From the NCBI RefSeq assembly GCF_000403455.2, contig NZ_KE159759.1:221229-285228 (forward strand): 64,000 nt of DNA. The letters are read 5' to 3'. A model generated the notes under the pieces. It was not told the origin of the DNA and did no database searches. It saw nothing but the letters and a program-made list of their open reading frames with translations. Of the stretch, positions 42,828-50,823 are shown piece by piece (the first letter of the stretch is position 1; the number at the start of each line of letters is the position of its first letter). The position numbers were made by a program, and so were the translations under genes. This DNA is from Dorea sp. 5-2 (GTDB lineage Bacteria > Bacillota > Clostridia > Lachnospirales > Lachnospiraceae).

Positions 42828-43078
42828 GGTCCCTCCTTCTCTTTCTTTTTCTCCTGGCTTTCAATTTTATGGAACTGGTCTACCCCCGGAACCAAGGCAA
42901 GACCGCTTCCATTCTCCCACTGGACATGGATCTGCCCGGCGTCATCTACATAGAACACGGTTCCTTTCATCCCTTTAGCCATCCGGCTCTCCCCCTCCAT
43001 ATGATCCAGGCAGACTTCTGTTCCTTCGGGGTACCGTTTCCTTAATAATTCTAATTGCTCATTGCTTACTTCACGCAT
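42818..43078 (-). CDS. DUF4314 family protein
   Basis: An 86-residue protein. YPEGTEVCLDHMEGESRMAK then GMKGTVFYVDDAGQIHVQWE and NGSGLALVPGVDQFHKI match the beta-rich DUF4314 domain found in conjugative elements of Firmicutes. Function unknown. Its 3' end overlaps the probable VirD4 start. Confidence 0.82.
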   Translation of the reverse strand: MREVSNEQLELLRKRYPEGTEVCLDHMEGESRMAKGMKGTVFYVDDAGQIHVQWENGSGLALVPGVDQFHKIESQEKKKEKEGPSR

Positions 43079-43277
43079 ATCATCACTCCCTTCTCAATTG
43101 ATGCCTGTACTAAAAGATTTCTGCGTTTAGAAAAAGAAAATGACAGAGAAAGCGGTTCAAACTCCGCTCGTTCCCTGCCATTTTCTTTTTTATCTACTTA
43201 CAACAACCGCAGCCGTAAAACGGCATCTCTCTTTATGCGGTTGTGCACATTATAGTATGTTTGCGCCCTGAAACACT
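43079..43277. other. Intergenic stretch with two large inverted repeats
   Basis: AAAAAGAAAATG (43131-43142) pairs with CATTTTCTTTTT (43179-43190), and the enclosed part can also pair (AGCGG with CCGCT). CAACCGCA (43204-43211) pairs with TGCGGTTG (43236-43243) and encloses a smaller GCCGT/ACGGC stem. The stretch separates the 43278 gene from the transfer operon. It could hold a terminator plus the transfer-operon promoter. Confidence 0.55.
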
Positions 43278-43586
43278 TCATCTTGCCGCACAGCGTTTGT
43301 ATTTGGAACGCATCACTTTCATCAATACAATGTCAATCCCGTCCGTATATCTTCCATTCTGGATAAATCCATCCCGCAGACCATTGAGCGCCTGCACCGC
43401 TTTCTTATATTCTTCCTCATCCAGGAAGAGCTTCTTCCCATCATGGTATGCCAGGCGGAGGAGCAGGTTCTTTGTCACCTCCACCGGCGTCCCATTCTCA
43501 TTTTCCTGCCGGAATACCTCCCGCAGTGCATGGACTAACATATTCTTTGTGATCTCATCTGCTCTGATACATCTCTGTTTCTCCAT
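43278..43586 (-). CDS. Small conserved element protein, unknown function
   Basis: A 102-residue basic, helical protein: MEKQRCIRADEITKNMLVHA, then VEVTKNLLLRLAYHDGKKLF and YTDGIDIVLMKVMRSKYKRC. I recognise the pattern as one that recurs in Lachnospiraceae conjugative elements but cannot name a function. No membrane segment or known motif. It stands alone between structured intergenic sequences. Confidence 0.6.
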   Translation of the reverse strand: MEKQRCIRADEITKNMLVHALREVFRQENENGTPVEVTKNLLLRLAYHDGKKLFLDEEEYKKAVQALNGLRDGFIQNGRYTDGIDIVLMKVMRSKYKRCAAR

Positions 43587-43688
43587 AAGGCACCTCCATC
43601 CTGCCGCTTTTTCTTACGACAACACTACCACAAAGCCGCCCGGATATCCACTGTATTCTGTAGAAAAGCCGCTATTTTCCGTTACTTT

Positions 43689-44738
43689 TTACCGTTCCGG
43701 CTCTGACTTTTTCCTGCCTCTATTTTCTTTCATCTCTTTTTCTTCTTTATTACTTTCTTTCCTGTTATTGTTCTCTCTGCTATCCTTACCGGCTTTGCTG
43801 TTTTTTCCGTCTTTGCAATCCTTTGGCGTGTTTTCGCTCTCCCCTGATACGGCAAATTCATCCGGCATGAATTCCTGTTCCGGCTCCCCAAGGTTCTGGT
43901 CCATATGCCTTGCAATCCGGTAGGCGCTGTTCTTGACATCGCTGATAAAATTGCGGAGTTCCTGGGGATCCTTACTGCCGTTTCCCTGAATCTCGCATAC
44001 CTTATCAAACCGGAACCCTGCCGTACTGACGCCATACTTCTGCGCAACCACATAGGCAGTGCAGAATGCCTGGGGCGCAGCCGCCGCACGGCTGTAGGTA
44101 CCGTTATGGGCATCCAGGGATGCACAGGCCAGTTCCCGGTTGATGGCATGGAACGTCGCTTCCTCACTCATGCCGTTGCGTACAAAAATAGTCCTCTGTC
44201 CTGGGATATACTGGGCCTGCACACTCTCCGGCAGGTTATCTGCAATACTGATCCTGGTGCTGCTGTTTTTTAACAATGCCGTCATCAGCTCTCCCATTGG
44301 TTTTGGTTCCTGCTCTTCAGGCTGGCGGGTACGGACCTGGCTGATATCGTATGCCTTGCAGATCGTATATCCCTGCCTCGTCTCTCCATCCTTTTCATAC
44401 GCCTGATCTGCGATGAATGTATAGCCGTGCACCCCGGCTTTCAGCGTCTTATGTTCTTTCTTCCAGCCGTCAAAAGTCTTCACCTGCCGAATCTCCGGAT
44501 TCTGGCTGTACAAAAGGAGCAGGTTCGCTACCTTCTGCGGTTTGCATTGTGCCATGAAATCCAAAAATCCTTTTAAGGATTCCCCGTCTTTAAATACTTC
44601 CTGCGCTTTTGCATCGATCTCTGCCCATAATTCCTCCCGCTCCTGCTTCTTTAATGCGGCATATTCCTCCTTGGACAACTTTTGCCCCACATCTGCGGTT
44701 GCGCCTGCCTCATTTGGCAGATACTGTGATAAATCCAT
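43689..44738 (-). CDS. ArdC/LtrC-like protein of the element
   Basis: A 349-residue protein. Residues about 40-130 (FMAQCKPQKVANLLLLYSQN, then GWKKEHKTLKAGVHGYTFIA) resemble the ArdC-type ssDNA-binding N-terminal domain. Residues about 170-250 (FVRNGMSEEATFHAINRELA) sit where related proteins have a metallopeptidase HExxH motif, but here it reads HAINRE, so the metal site is degenerate. The C-terminal 60 residues are charged. ArdC proteins protect incoming single-stranded DNA and block restriction. That role is inferred. Confidence 0.6.
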   Translation of the reverse strand: MDLSQYLPNEAGATADVGQKLSKEEYAALKKQEREELWAEIDAKAQEVFKDGESLKGFLDFMAQCKPQKVANLLLLYSQNPEIRQVKTFDGWKKEHKTLKAGVHGYTFIADQAYEKDGETRQGYTICKAYDISQVRTRQPEEQEPKPMGELMTALLKNSSTRISIADNLPESVQAQYIPGQRTIFVRNGMSEEATFHAINRELACASLDAHNGTYSRAAAAPQAFCTAYVVAQKYGVSTAGFRFDKVCEIQGNGSKDPQELRNFISDVKNSAYRIARHMDQNLGEPEQEFMPDEFAVSGESENTPKDCKDGKNSKAGKDSRENNNRKESNKEEKEMKENRGRKKSEPER

Positions 44739-44743
44739 ACTCC

Positions 44744-45607
44744 TTATCTTCCTTTCCCTCTTGATTTCGTCCTTTTCTTTGTTCTGCGGTTCCCACGGCT
44801 CCTGTTCTTCTGCTTCTGTCTCCTTCCTGCCTCCTGCTTCTCTTTCTTAATCTGTTCCAATTCCCTGCGCACGGAAGGTTTCTCATTCCCCTTTCCCGGC
44901 ACGGAAGAAATATCTCTGCTGCGCGAGGAAGTCCCGGATGGATTCCTTTCTTCCTGCGCCTGGGTAAAATTTTCCATACCGCCCATCAGATCGCCTATAT
45001 TGAAATCCTCTTCCATATCGCTGAATTCAAACTGGACGTCTCCCTCCGGCATCTCAACCGTCTCTGTTTGTACCGGATTAGCAGGAATATCCTGCCATGG
45101 ATTCTCCTGATCCGGCATTCCGTCCTTTGGCTTGTTGGGCGCCTCTTGATCCTGTCCAGATCTTTGTGTACCCTCTTTCTGCTGAGCAATATTCTCTTTT
45201 CCTTCCACCTCCTGTATGGCAAGGCCGTTTTCGGATTTCAGAAAATCCAGGTTCATCTTATCCATCACCCGGTTGACCTTCGCCGCATCGTCGGCAAATA
45301 CCATGAGCTCGCACTGGTCCGGATTCTTCCGGTCCCGGATGACTACATAAGGAAGTCCGCGCTTCTTCCCCTCCTTCGCAAACTCATGGATCCGGCTTGC
45401 GGGAACAGTAAAGAATTTAAGCGGACGGTTCTCCTTCAGCATACGCGCCATACAAATCTTCCCGTAACTTTTCTGATTACTCTTTAAAAGCGCCGCAAAA
45501 AAGACGGCAAGGTTCTTCGCCATTGTCCCCGACAGCCGAAGCCCGTGATCCAATCCTTCTAAAGAATAACGGACAACCTGATCCGCCGCTTCACCTCCAA
45601 GATTCAT
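44744..45607 (-). CDS. pcfB: PcfB family protein (DUF3801)
   Basis: The start at ATG 45607 follows GGAGG. The 287-residue protein has the PcfB domain in residues 1-130: DQVVRYSLEGLDHGLRLSGT, then SYGKICMARMLKENRPLKFF and HEFAKEGKKRGLPYVVIRDR. In pCF10, PcfB is an accessory of the relaxase PcfG and helps bring the relaxosome to the coupling protein. The remainder is acidic and then very basic (RRQKQKNRSRGNRRTKKRTK). The gene overlaps the next one by 4 bases. Confidence 0.85.
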   Translation of the reverse strand: MNLGGEAADQVVRYSLEGLDHGLRLSGTMAKNLAVFFAALLKSNQKSYGKICMARMLKENRPLKFFTVPASRIHEFAKEGKKRGLPYVVIRDRKNPDQCELMVFADDAAKVNRVMDKMNLDFLKSENGLAIQEVEGKENIAQQKEGTQRSGQDQEAPNKPKDGMPDQENPWQDIPANPVQTETVEMPEGDVQFEFSDMEEDFNIGDLMGGMENFTQAQEERNPSGTSSRSRDISSVPGKGNEKPSVRRELEQIKKEKQEAGRRQKQKNRSRGNRRTKKRTKSRGKGR

Positions 45608-46668
45608 CTTGCCTCCGCCTCCTTTCTTTTATTTTTCTTCTCTGCTTTCGGCTGTAACTCCTGTACTGTACGTCCCGAAAGAGGTTTCACAAAAGCAATC
45701 CGTCCGGCAGCACTTATCGCCTGCTGGTTCAGCTGCCTCTGCCATGCTTCTGCATTTGGCGCCCACCGGAATCCCTGATGCTTAAGCTCCGCCCGCTGTT
45801 CTGCCGATGGTTTTTCCTCAAAGAATAACTGGAGACGGTTCGCTTCCTGATTTGCCACGGCATGTCCTCCCTCAAACTCCCATCCACAAAATCCCACTTC
45901 TGCCTGATACGTTAATTCCTTGATCCGGGATTTGATACGCCGGATCTCGGCGCCATTATTGGTTAATGCGTAGGAAGGGAACGGCTTGGACTGCGGATGC
46001 CAGGACTGCGCCATCGATGCCTTGATCTTTTCTGCCTGCTCCGCTTTTAGCACCGGGCATCCTTCTAATGTGCCGTTCTTCCGATAAAAGGCGTTCACAT
46101 CTTTCATAAACTGCTGCGATGCCTCAAGCTTTTTAAGCTTCTGCTCCAGCTGTTCCAGGGCATGGGGATGGTCAGAACGGATCCCACTGGTTCCGGCTCC
46201 CCTGATCTTATCAAGGAGTCCCTGCACCTGTCTCCATTCCTCCATATTTCTGGCTCTCGCGCCATTCTGCCGTTCTTTTTTCCTTGTGGGGAAATTTGAT
46301 GCTCCTGCGACCAACACTGACGGCACCCTGACATCGATGGCATAGCCCTGGTTCAGATTATCGGCCAGCTTTCTCGCATAGGTATCCAGGAGGCGATCGA
46401 TCTTCTCATGATAAATGGGATCTACCTCTTCTTTCTGCTTCTTTGCCATCTCTGCCGCCTGATCTACAGACTCCCGGTAGGCCTTCGTTGCGCTTCCCGG
46501 TACATAATCAAAGAAACTGTTCATCTCTTTTGCTCTGCGTGCTACATCCTCGTTGATCGGATAATAAGTAACCCCTGTCTCTGTTTCCTCAGATAAATTC
46601 TGCTTTTCTCCATTTTCTATTTTTTCATTTGTCGTTTTTTCTTCTATATTTTCATTAATCTCTATCAA
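45604..46668 (-). CDS. Element-associated protein near the relaxase
   Basis: I place the start at TTG 46668, which has GGGGG seven bases upstream; the longer frame starts at another TTG (46734) without a ribosome site. This gives 354 residues. The middle is helical (SATKAYRESVDQAAEMAKKQ). A conserved stretch KPFPSYALTNNGAEIRRIKS followed by EFEGGHAVANQEANRLQLFF and HQGFRWAPNAEAWQRQLNQQ occurs in many mobile-element proteins of Firmicutes and Bacteroidetes. Function unknown. It may take part in DNA processing because it lies directly after the relaxase gene. Confidence 0.65.
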   Translation of the reverse strand: MIEINENIEEKTTNEKIENGEKQNLSEETETGVTYYPINEDVARRAKEMNSFFDYVPGSATKAYRESVDQAAEMAKKQKEEVDPIYHEKIDRLLDTYARKLADNLNQGYAIDVRVPSVLVAGASNFPTRKKERQNGARARNMEEWRQVQGLLDKIRGAGTSGIRSDHPHALEQLEQKLKKLEASQQFMKDVNAFYRKNGTLEGCPVLKAEQAEKIKASMAQSWHPQSKPFPSYALTNNGAEIRRIKSRIKELTYQAEVGFCGWEFEGGHAVANQEANRLQLFFEEKPSAEQRAELKHQGFRWAPNAEAWQRQLNQQAISAAGRIAFVKPLSGRTVQELQPKAEKKNKRKEAEAR

Positions 46669-46738
46669 TACGTTTCCCCCAAGTCTATTCTTCCGACACA
46701 ATCCATTCCCAGTTCTTCCTTTCTTATTTTCCAAATAT

Positions 46739-48040
46739 TTATCTTTCTTTGTCTGCTTTTTTCTTCTTCTCCATTTCCTGCCGGTCTCTCTGCCCTTTTT
46801 GATCCTGCCAAGAAAGCCTCATCCGCTCTTCGATTTCTACGGAATGCTGTTCGATCTTCACACACGTCCTGATTGCCCTCCGCAATGGCTTTAGCTCTTC
46901 ACCAATCCTTGCGATCCGCTCTGTCCCAGGTTCTTTCCGATACAGCTTCTGCCGTTCCTTTATAAGAAGAAGCACTTCTTCCTCCAGCGTTTTCTGATAC
47001 TCTCCCAGCTGCTCACGTGTGGTGATTTCATGCTCCACAAGAAATTCCATCTGCGCGATCCGCTGATCCAGGCGGCGGATCTCCGAACGGATCTGATACG
47101 GGATCTTCTGCGGATGCTTCCCGGACTTCTGAAACACTCCCATCTGATATAGATAGGAATAATAAAGAGCCTGCAGTCCGGTATATTTCTTTCCCGGAGA
47201 CTTCCCTTCTCCTTTTCTGGCAAGTTTATATCGTTTCTTCGGTTCTAAGATCCACTCCCTGAGAGACGTTTCCGTGTAATTCTTCCCAAGGCTTTTAAGC
47301 CTCACGAAGCGTTCCATCCCCGGTGCTTTCAGTGCCGGATATTTCCGGTCTGATTTCCACACATACCCTTTTTTCTCCATCTCTGCAAGGAATTGTCTCC
47401 AGGTAAAGCTTACCTCCACCGCTTCCTGGATATCCATCCGGATTGCCGTCCTCCAGGTCGGTCTTCCTTCCTTTTCTGCCTGCCACTGGCTGTAATGCAT
47501 CCCCTTTCCGCTGTTGGTCTGGATCACGGACAGGCCGTATTTCCTGCACAGTTCATCTGATATCCGTCTGATCTCACCATAATAATTTTTGCAGTTGCTG
47601 TGATACTTTCTGCCGTCCGTCATGCTGACGGAATTAAAGACCAGATGGTTATGGTAATGACGGGTATTCAAATGGGTTGTGATCACAACCTCGAATCTTC
47701 CTTTCAGAAGTTCTTCGGCGAGCTCCTGCCCGACCAGATGGGCAAGCTCCGGTGTTACCTCTCCTGCCGCAAAGCTCTGGATCAGGTGATACCCCTGTAC
47801 ACCTCCCACCTTGTGGAAACGCTTCTTTGTGGCTGTCATATCTCTATAGGCAGACGCACAGGTGCAGCCAATGGAATCCTCAAATACTGTCTGCTCCGTT
47901 TTCTCCCGGTTCAGGGCATAGTCGATGGCTTCCTCAAGGGAGCCTGCGGATTCTGCCTTCTTTACCGTTTTTTCTTTATCCTGAATATAAGTGATAGAAC
48001 GGTCCAGGCGGTGGACGGGGATGATACTGGTATATGCCAT
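46739..48040 (-). CDS. MOB_P-type relaxase (MobA/VirD2-like)
   Basis: The 433-residue protein starts MAYTSIIPVHRLDRSITYIQ. The N-terminal nuclease domain has the motif YHLIQSFAAGEVTPELAHLV and the three-histidine metal motif HLNTRHYHNHLVFNSVS. It nicks oriT and stays attached to the transferred strand. The C-terminal 200 residues are helical and basic (EHEITTREQLGEYQKTLEEE). It follows MobC by 6 bases. The candidate oriT lies about 2.2 kb upstream. Confidence 0.92.
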   Translation of the reverse strand: MAYTSIIPVHRLDRSITYIQDKEKTVKKAESAGSLEEAIDYALNREKTEQTVFEDSIGCTCASAYRDMTATKKRFHKVGGVQGYHLIQSFAAGEVTPELAHLVGQELAEELLKGRFEVVITTHLNTRHYHNHLVFNSVSMTDGRKYHSNCKNYYGEIRRISDELCRKYGLSVIQTNSGKGMHYSQWQAEKEGRPTWRTAIRMDIQEAVEVSFTWRQFLAEMEKKGYVWKSDRKYPALKAPGMERFVRLKSLGKNYTETSLREWILEPKKRYKLARKGEGKSPGKKYTGLQALYYSYLYQMGVFQKSGKHPQKIPYQIRSEIRRLDQRIAQMEFLVEHEITTREQLGEYQKTLEEEVLLLIKERQKLYRKEPGTERIARIGEELKPLRRAIRTCVKIEQHSVEIEERMRLSWQDQKGQRDRQEMEKKKKADKER

Positions 48041-48046
48041 CTACCT

Positions 48047-48355
48047 TTACCATTCCTCTTTTACGATCTGCCAGGTCTCTCTGGCGATCCTCTGCATCTT
48101 CTGGATGCTCTCTCTATTAGCTGCGCCGGAAGCATTCGCCACATGTGCAAGCTGATTGGCATTGTTGCACAGGCCGGCAATCTTCCGCAAAAGGTCGGCA
48201 TGGTGTCCGCAGGGTTTTGCACGGACTTCCCCGCCAAGAATCAGCGTCCGCATATATTCCTCACGAGACAGCCCGCTCTTTTGTACCTGTTCCTCCAGAT
48301 AGCGAAGCTCCTTTGCATTCAAACGGAGAGGGATCACATGGTTGCGTTTCCTCAT
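48047..48355 (-). CDS. mobC: MobC-like relaxosome accessory protein
   Basis: A 102-residue protein with an N-terminal ribbon-helix-helix (NHVIPLRLNAKELRYLEEQV, then SGLSREEYMRTLILG) and the C-terminal MobC signature GLCNNANQLAHVANASGAAN. It binds near oriT and helps the relaxase nick DNA. It overlaps the 48352 gene by 4 bases and precedes the relaxase. Confidence 0.88.
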   Translation of the reverse strand: MRKRNHVIPLRLNAKELRYLEEQVQKSGLSREEYMRTLILGGEVRAKPCGHHADLLRKIAGLCNNANQLAHVANASGAANRESIQKMQRIARETWQIVKEEW

Positions 48356-49608
48356 CGTTCTCCCTCCCTTCCCTTATGGGATTCCTTCGTTTCCTGATCA
48401 CCTGGAATCTGTTCTTTTCTATGTGCATCCGGCAGATGGCTTTCTATCGGAATCCCTGACAGGTTAAGCTTCTTCTTATACGGGATCAGGGCGCTGTACT
48501 CGGCATGGGCATATCCTTCCGAATCCACCAGGATCCCGCCCGGCGCATGCTCCCCGGTCACAAAAAGGCAATGCCAGCACTGCCGGTCTGGTTCAAAATA
48601 CATTGAGCTATGATTGGAAAATAAGAATTCATAATCTTCTTTCATATTCGTTGCAAACTCCATATAATCGGAATCTGTTAATACTACCTGCTTTTCAATC
48701 TGAAAAGAATCCTCATGGCTGTGGGGATTCTGGTTTTCAAAACCATATAAGGTATTCGCCCCTCGATAAAACACAGCTGTCTCTATATAAGGACTTTTTT
48801 CATCCACTGCCTTGATCCCGTTATAATATGTGACCGAAACACCGGACAGCTCAAGCCTGCGGTAATCCGGGATATAGGCGCAGATCCGGGCATAATCGTA
48901 CCCCTGCGTATCCACCAAGATTGCTTCCCTGCTGTCATCCGTGGTCACTGCCGCACATTTGCGGGGCTCCCCAATCTCATAATAGAAGGCTTTCGCATCC
49001 GGACGGTTCAGCCATGGATTTCTCCTTGCAAGATCTGAAGCAAACTCCATAAACTTCCATCTTGGAAGGCAGAATCTACGGATGATCTGGAAAGACTCCG
49101 GCTCCCTATCTACCGGACACTCTTTCAAGTTAACCAGATTGGCCATGCGGAAATAAAATCTTGCATTTTTAATCTTTTGTTCTGCCGCCATATTACTCTT
49201 GGGAGTATAAACCTTATATGCCAGCTCACCTTCCTTCTCTGCTTCTGTCTCTGTCAGTTCCAATACCCTACTGTCCGGGATATAAGCGGCATACCGGGCA
49301 TAAGAAAAACCTTCCGCTTCCACCAGGATGCCCTCTTTCTGCTCTGATGTGGTCACCAACAAACAGTGTGCACAGTTTTCCTCTTCATCAAAATATGCAC
49401 ACTGCCCATGCGTCTCAATGAATCTACGGTACTCACACAGGTTCTCCCTAAATTCTTCAAAATCATCCTGGGTAAGCTCCACTACCCGCTCTACCTGGAC
49501 TTTCCATCTATCCCCAGGAAAGGGATCCTCCTTAAGCTCTCGCCAGTTGACAGGCATGCGGTAAAACTCCGCATAAACATCCTTCTCTTTTCCCTGCTCT
49601 TTCGCCAT
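48352..49608 (-). CDS. DUF6329-like protein with threefold internal repeat
   Basis: A 418-residue soluble protein made of three similar units of about 130 residues. Each has a Cys or Ala-Val phrase followed by a conserved turn: CAHCLLVTTSEQKEGILVEA with YARYAAYIPDSRVLEL, CAAVTTDDSREAILVDTQGY with YARICAYIPDYRRLEL, and CWHCLLVTGEHAPGG-type sequence (here CWHCLFVTGEHAPGGILVDS) with HAEYSALIPYKKKLNL. Similar proteins (DUF6329, from memory) occur in conjugative elements of gut clostridia. Function is unknown. It is first in the mob operon with MobC and relaxase. Confidence 0.6.
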   Translation of the reverse strand: MAKEQGKEKDVYAEFYRMPVNWRELKEDPFPGDRWKVQVERVVELTQDDFEEFRENLCEYRRFIETHGQCAYFDEEENCAHCLLVTTSEQKEGILVEAEGFSYARYAAYIPDSRVLELTETEAEKEGELAYKVYTPKSNMAAEQKIKNARFYFRMANLVNLKECPVDREPESFQIIRRFCLPRWKFMEFASDLARRNPWLNRPDAKAFYYEIGEPRKCAAVTTDDSREAILVDTQGYDYARICAYIPDYRRLELSGVSVTYYNGIKAVDEKSPYIETAVFYRGANTLYGFENQNPHSHEDSFQIEKQVVLTDSDYMEFATNMKEDYEFLFSNHSSMYFEPDRQCWHCLFVTGEHAPGGILVDSEGYAHAEYSALIPYKKKLNLSGIPIESHLPDAHRKEQIPGDQETKESHKGREGER

Positions 49609-49610
49609 CC

Positions 49611-49688
49611 CTATTTACATCCTTTCTTCCATACAAAATATCCTGCTATCCCGAATAAAATGATCGCTATAATATATCTCTTCTTCAT
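49611..49688 (-). CDS. 25-residue membrane microprotein
   Basis: ATG at 49688 has a near-perfect ribosome site (AAGGAGG ten bases upstream) and overlaps the end of the preceding gene in an ATGA-like arrangement. The peptide reads MKKRYIIAIILFGIAGYFVW then KKGCK, a single membrane helix with basic ends. It ends 3 bases before the DUF6329-like gene start. Its size is below usual gene-calling limits. A role in the transfer apparatus is possible but unsupported. Confidence 0.65.
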   Translation of the reverse strand: MKKRYIIAIILFGIAGYFVWKKGCK

Positions 49689-50131
49689 GCCACAACACCT
49701 CCTTCTCTTCTCTGCTGCGTTGATGGGATATAAGTAATTCCTTGCTTCTTCATCCATCTGGCATAGGTCAGCAGTTCCCGCCGTTTACCATCAATGGAAG
49801 CATGGCGCTTATCCAGATAATGGCAGAGGCAGGTCTGCCTGTCTCCATTTTCACTAAACAATTCAATGCAGTCTCCATCCTCGATCCAAAATAGTTCCTG
49901 ATTATCGGTATCTACAAATAGAATCTGTTCCTGATTCTTTTCTGTCTCCGGTATTTCTTTCTTTGATGAGACTTTTTGTAGTAATCTTTTCTCTGCCTTT
50001 GTGTCCCCCTCTTTCAGATTCCAATACTCCGTCTCCCAGTCTGCTCTGCCTCCGGCAACAATAATACAAAACAGAAGAAACATCAGCGCCCCTCCAAACA
50101 ATGTGCCTATTATCACTCCCATGATGAACAT
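49685..50131 (-). CDS. DUF3789-like membrane protein with soluble C-terminal part
   Basis: A 148-residue protein. The N-terminal helix MGVIIGTLFGGALMFLLFCI resembles the tiny DUF3789 proteins of mobile elements. It is fused here to a soluble part of about 100 residues: LFWIEDGDCIELFSENGDRQ, then YLDKRHASIDGKRRELLTYA and WMKKQGITYIPS, whose last segment resembles the end of small element proteins that bind DNA or regulate (unnamed). First gene downstream of the candidate oriT. Confidence 0.6.
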   Translation of the reverse strand: MFIMGVIIGTLFGGALMFLLFCIIVAGGRADWETEYWNLKEGDTKAEKRLLQKVSSKKEIPETEKNQEQILFVDTDNQELFWIEDGDCIELFSENGDRQTCLCHYLDKRHASIDGKRRELLTYARWMKKQGITYIPSTQQRREGGVVA

Positions 50132-50287
50132 TTCATTCTTCCTCTCTTTTCATGACTTTTCCTCTTCTTCAAAGACTATCCCCCTCCCGCTCTCCGCTTA
50201 TATTTGAAAAAGACTCCGGCGCAGATACTTCCACGCTGTACTACTCCTATTTCAGCAGATTCTGTTGCGCCTGCTAGGTCACGGGGG

Positions 50288-50327
50288 TTTGGGGTTCTCC
50301 CCAAAGTGCGTTTGGATATCCAAACGC
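50288..50327. other. oriT: Candidate origin of transfer (oriT)
   Basis: TTTGGGG (50288-50294) pairs with CCCCAAA (50299-50305) around TTCT. It is followed at once by GTGCG and then the perfect palindrome GCGTTTGGATATCCAAACGC (50308-50327). A hairpin directly before a (T/A)AAGTGCG-like sequence is the layout of nick regions used by MOB_P/MOB_Q relaxases (compare the IncQ nick region). The stretch 50200-50394 is gene-free and just upstream of the mob genes. Confidence 0.55.
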
Positions 50328-50394
50328 TATGCTTGCAAAACCTGTCGCACCGGTAATTTCAGCCTCCGCCCGGCAAAATCTATATACACACCCA

Positions 50395-50718
50395 TCATTC
50401 TGCTTCCTTGATTCTGATCAGCCCGTCCAGCGTCGTGCAGATGATATGGTTCCGGTCTGCAATGCTGATCTCCGTATTCATAGTCGCTGTCATCTCTTTT
50501 CCGCACACTACCACCATCCGGCATCTCCTGAGTACCATATGCGACATCCGCTGGAACGCCTGCATATCCTCCGCATCTCCTTCATCCAAGAACGAGGAGA
50601 ACCCAAACTGTGGACAGATCGGGACGTATCCCAATTCATAAATCTTCCGGCAGTATTTCTGCACCTTTGTCTTCCCTGAATCAACAGGACAACACACATA
50701 AGCCAATGCAATCTCCAT
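50395..50718 (-). CDS. DUF7768/DUF4406-like protein (deoxyribosyltransferase fold)
   Basis: A 107-residue protein starting MEIALAYVCCPVDSGKTKVQ after AAGGAGG. The pattern YVCCPV, then YCRKIYELGYVPICPQFGF, EDMQAFQRMSHMVLRRCRMV and VVCGKEMTATMNTEISIADR matches small proteins of the nucleoside 2-deoxyribosyltransferase-like fold (DUF4406/DUF7768). These are common in phages and mobile elements, and their substrates are uncertain. The Ser/Glu positions usual for catalysis are only partly clear. Confidence 0.65.
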   Translation of the reverse strand: MEIALAYVCCPVDSGKTKVQKYCRKIYELGYVPICPQFGFSSFLDEGDAEDMQAFQRMSHMVLRRCRMVVVCGKEMTATMNTEISIADRNHIICTTLDGLIRIKEAE

Positions 50719-50749
50719 CCGTCATCCCTCCTTCCATGCTTTAATTTAG

Positions 50750-50811
50750 GGCATCCCATTGGATGCCTGTTCCTTTCCCCTGGCATAACTTAAGGCATCC
50801 CATTGGATGCC
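50750..50811. repeat. Two identical 18-base hairpins
   Basis: GGCATCCCATTGGATGCC occurs at 50750-50767 and 50794-50811. Each folds into a seven-pair stem with a CATT loop. They lie between the methyltransferase 3' end and the 50718 gene and could act as tandem terminators or protein-binding sites. Confidence 0.75.
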
Positions 50812-50823
50812 CTGTCATTCCTC

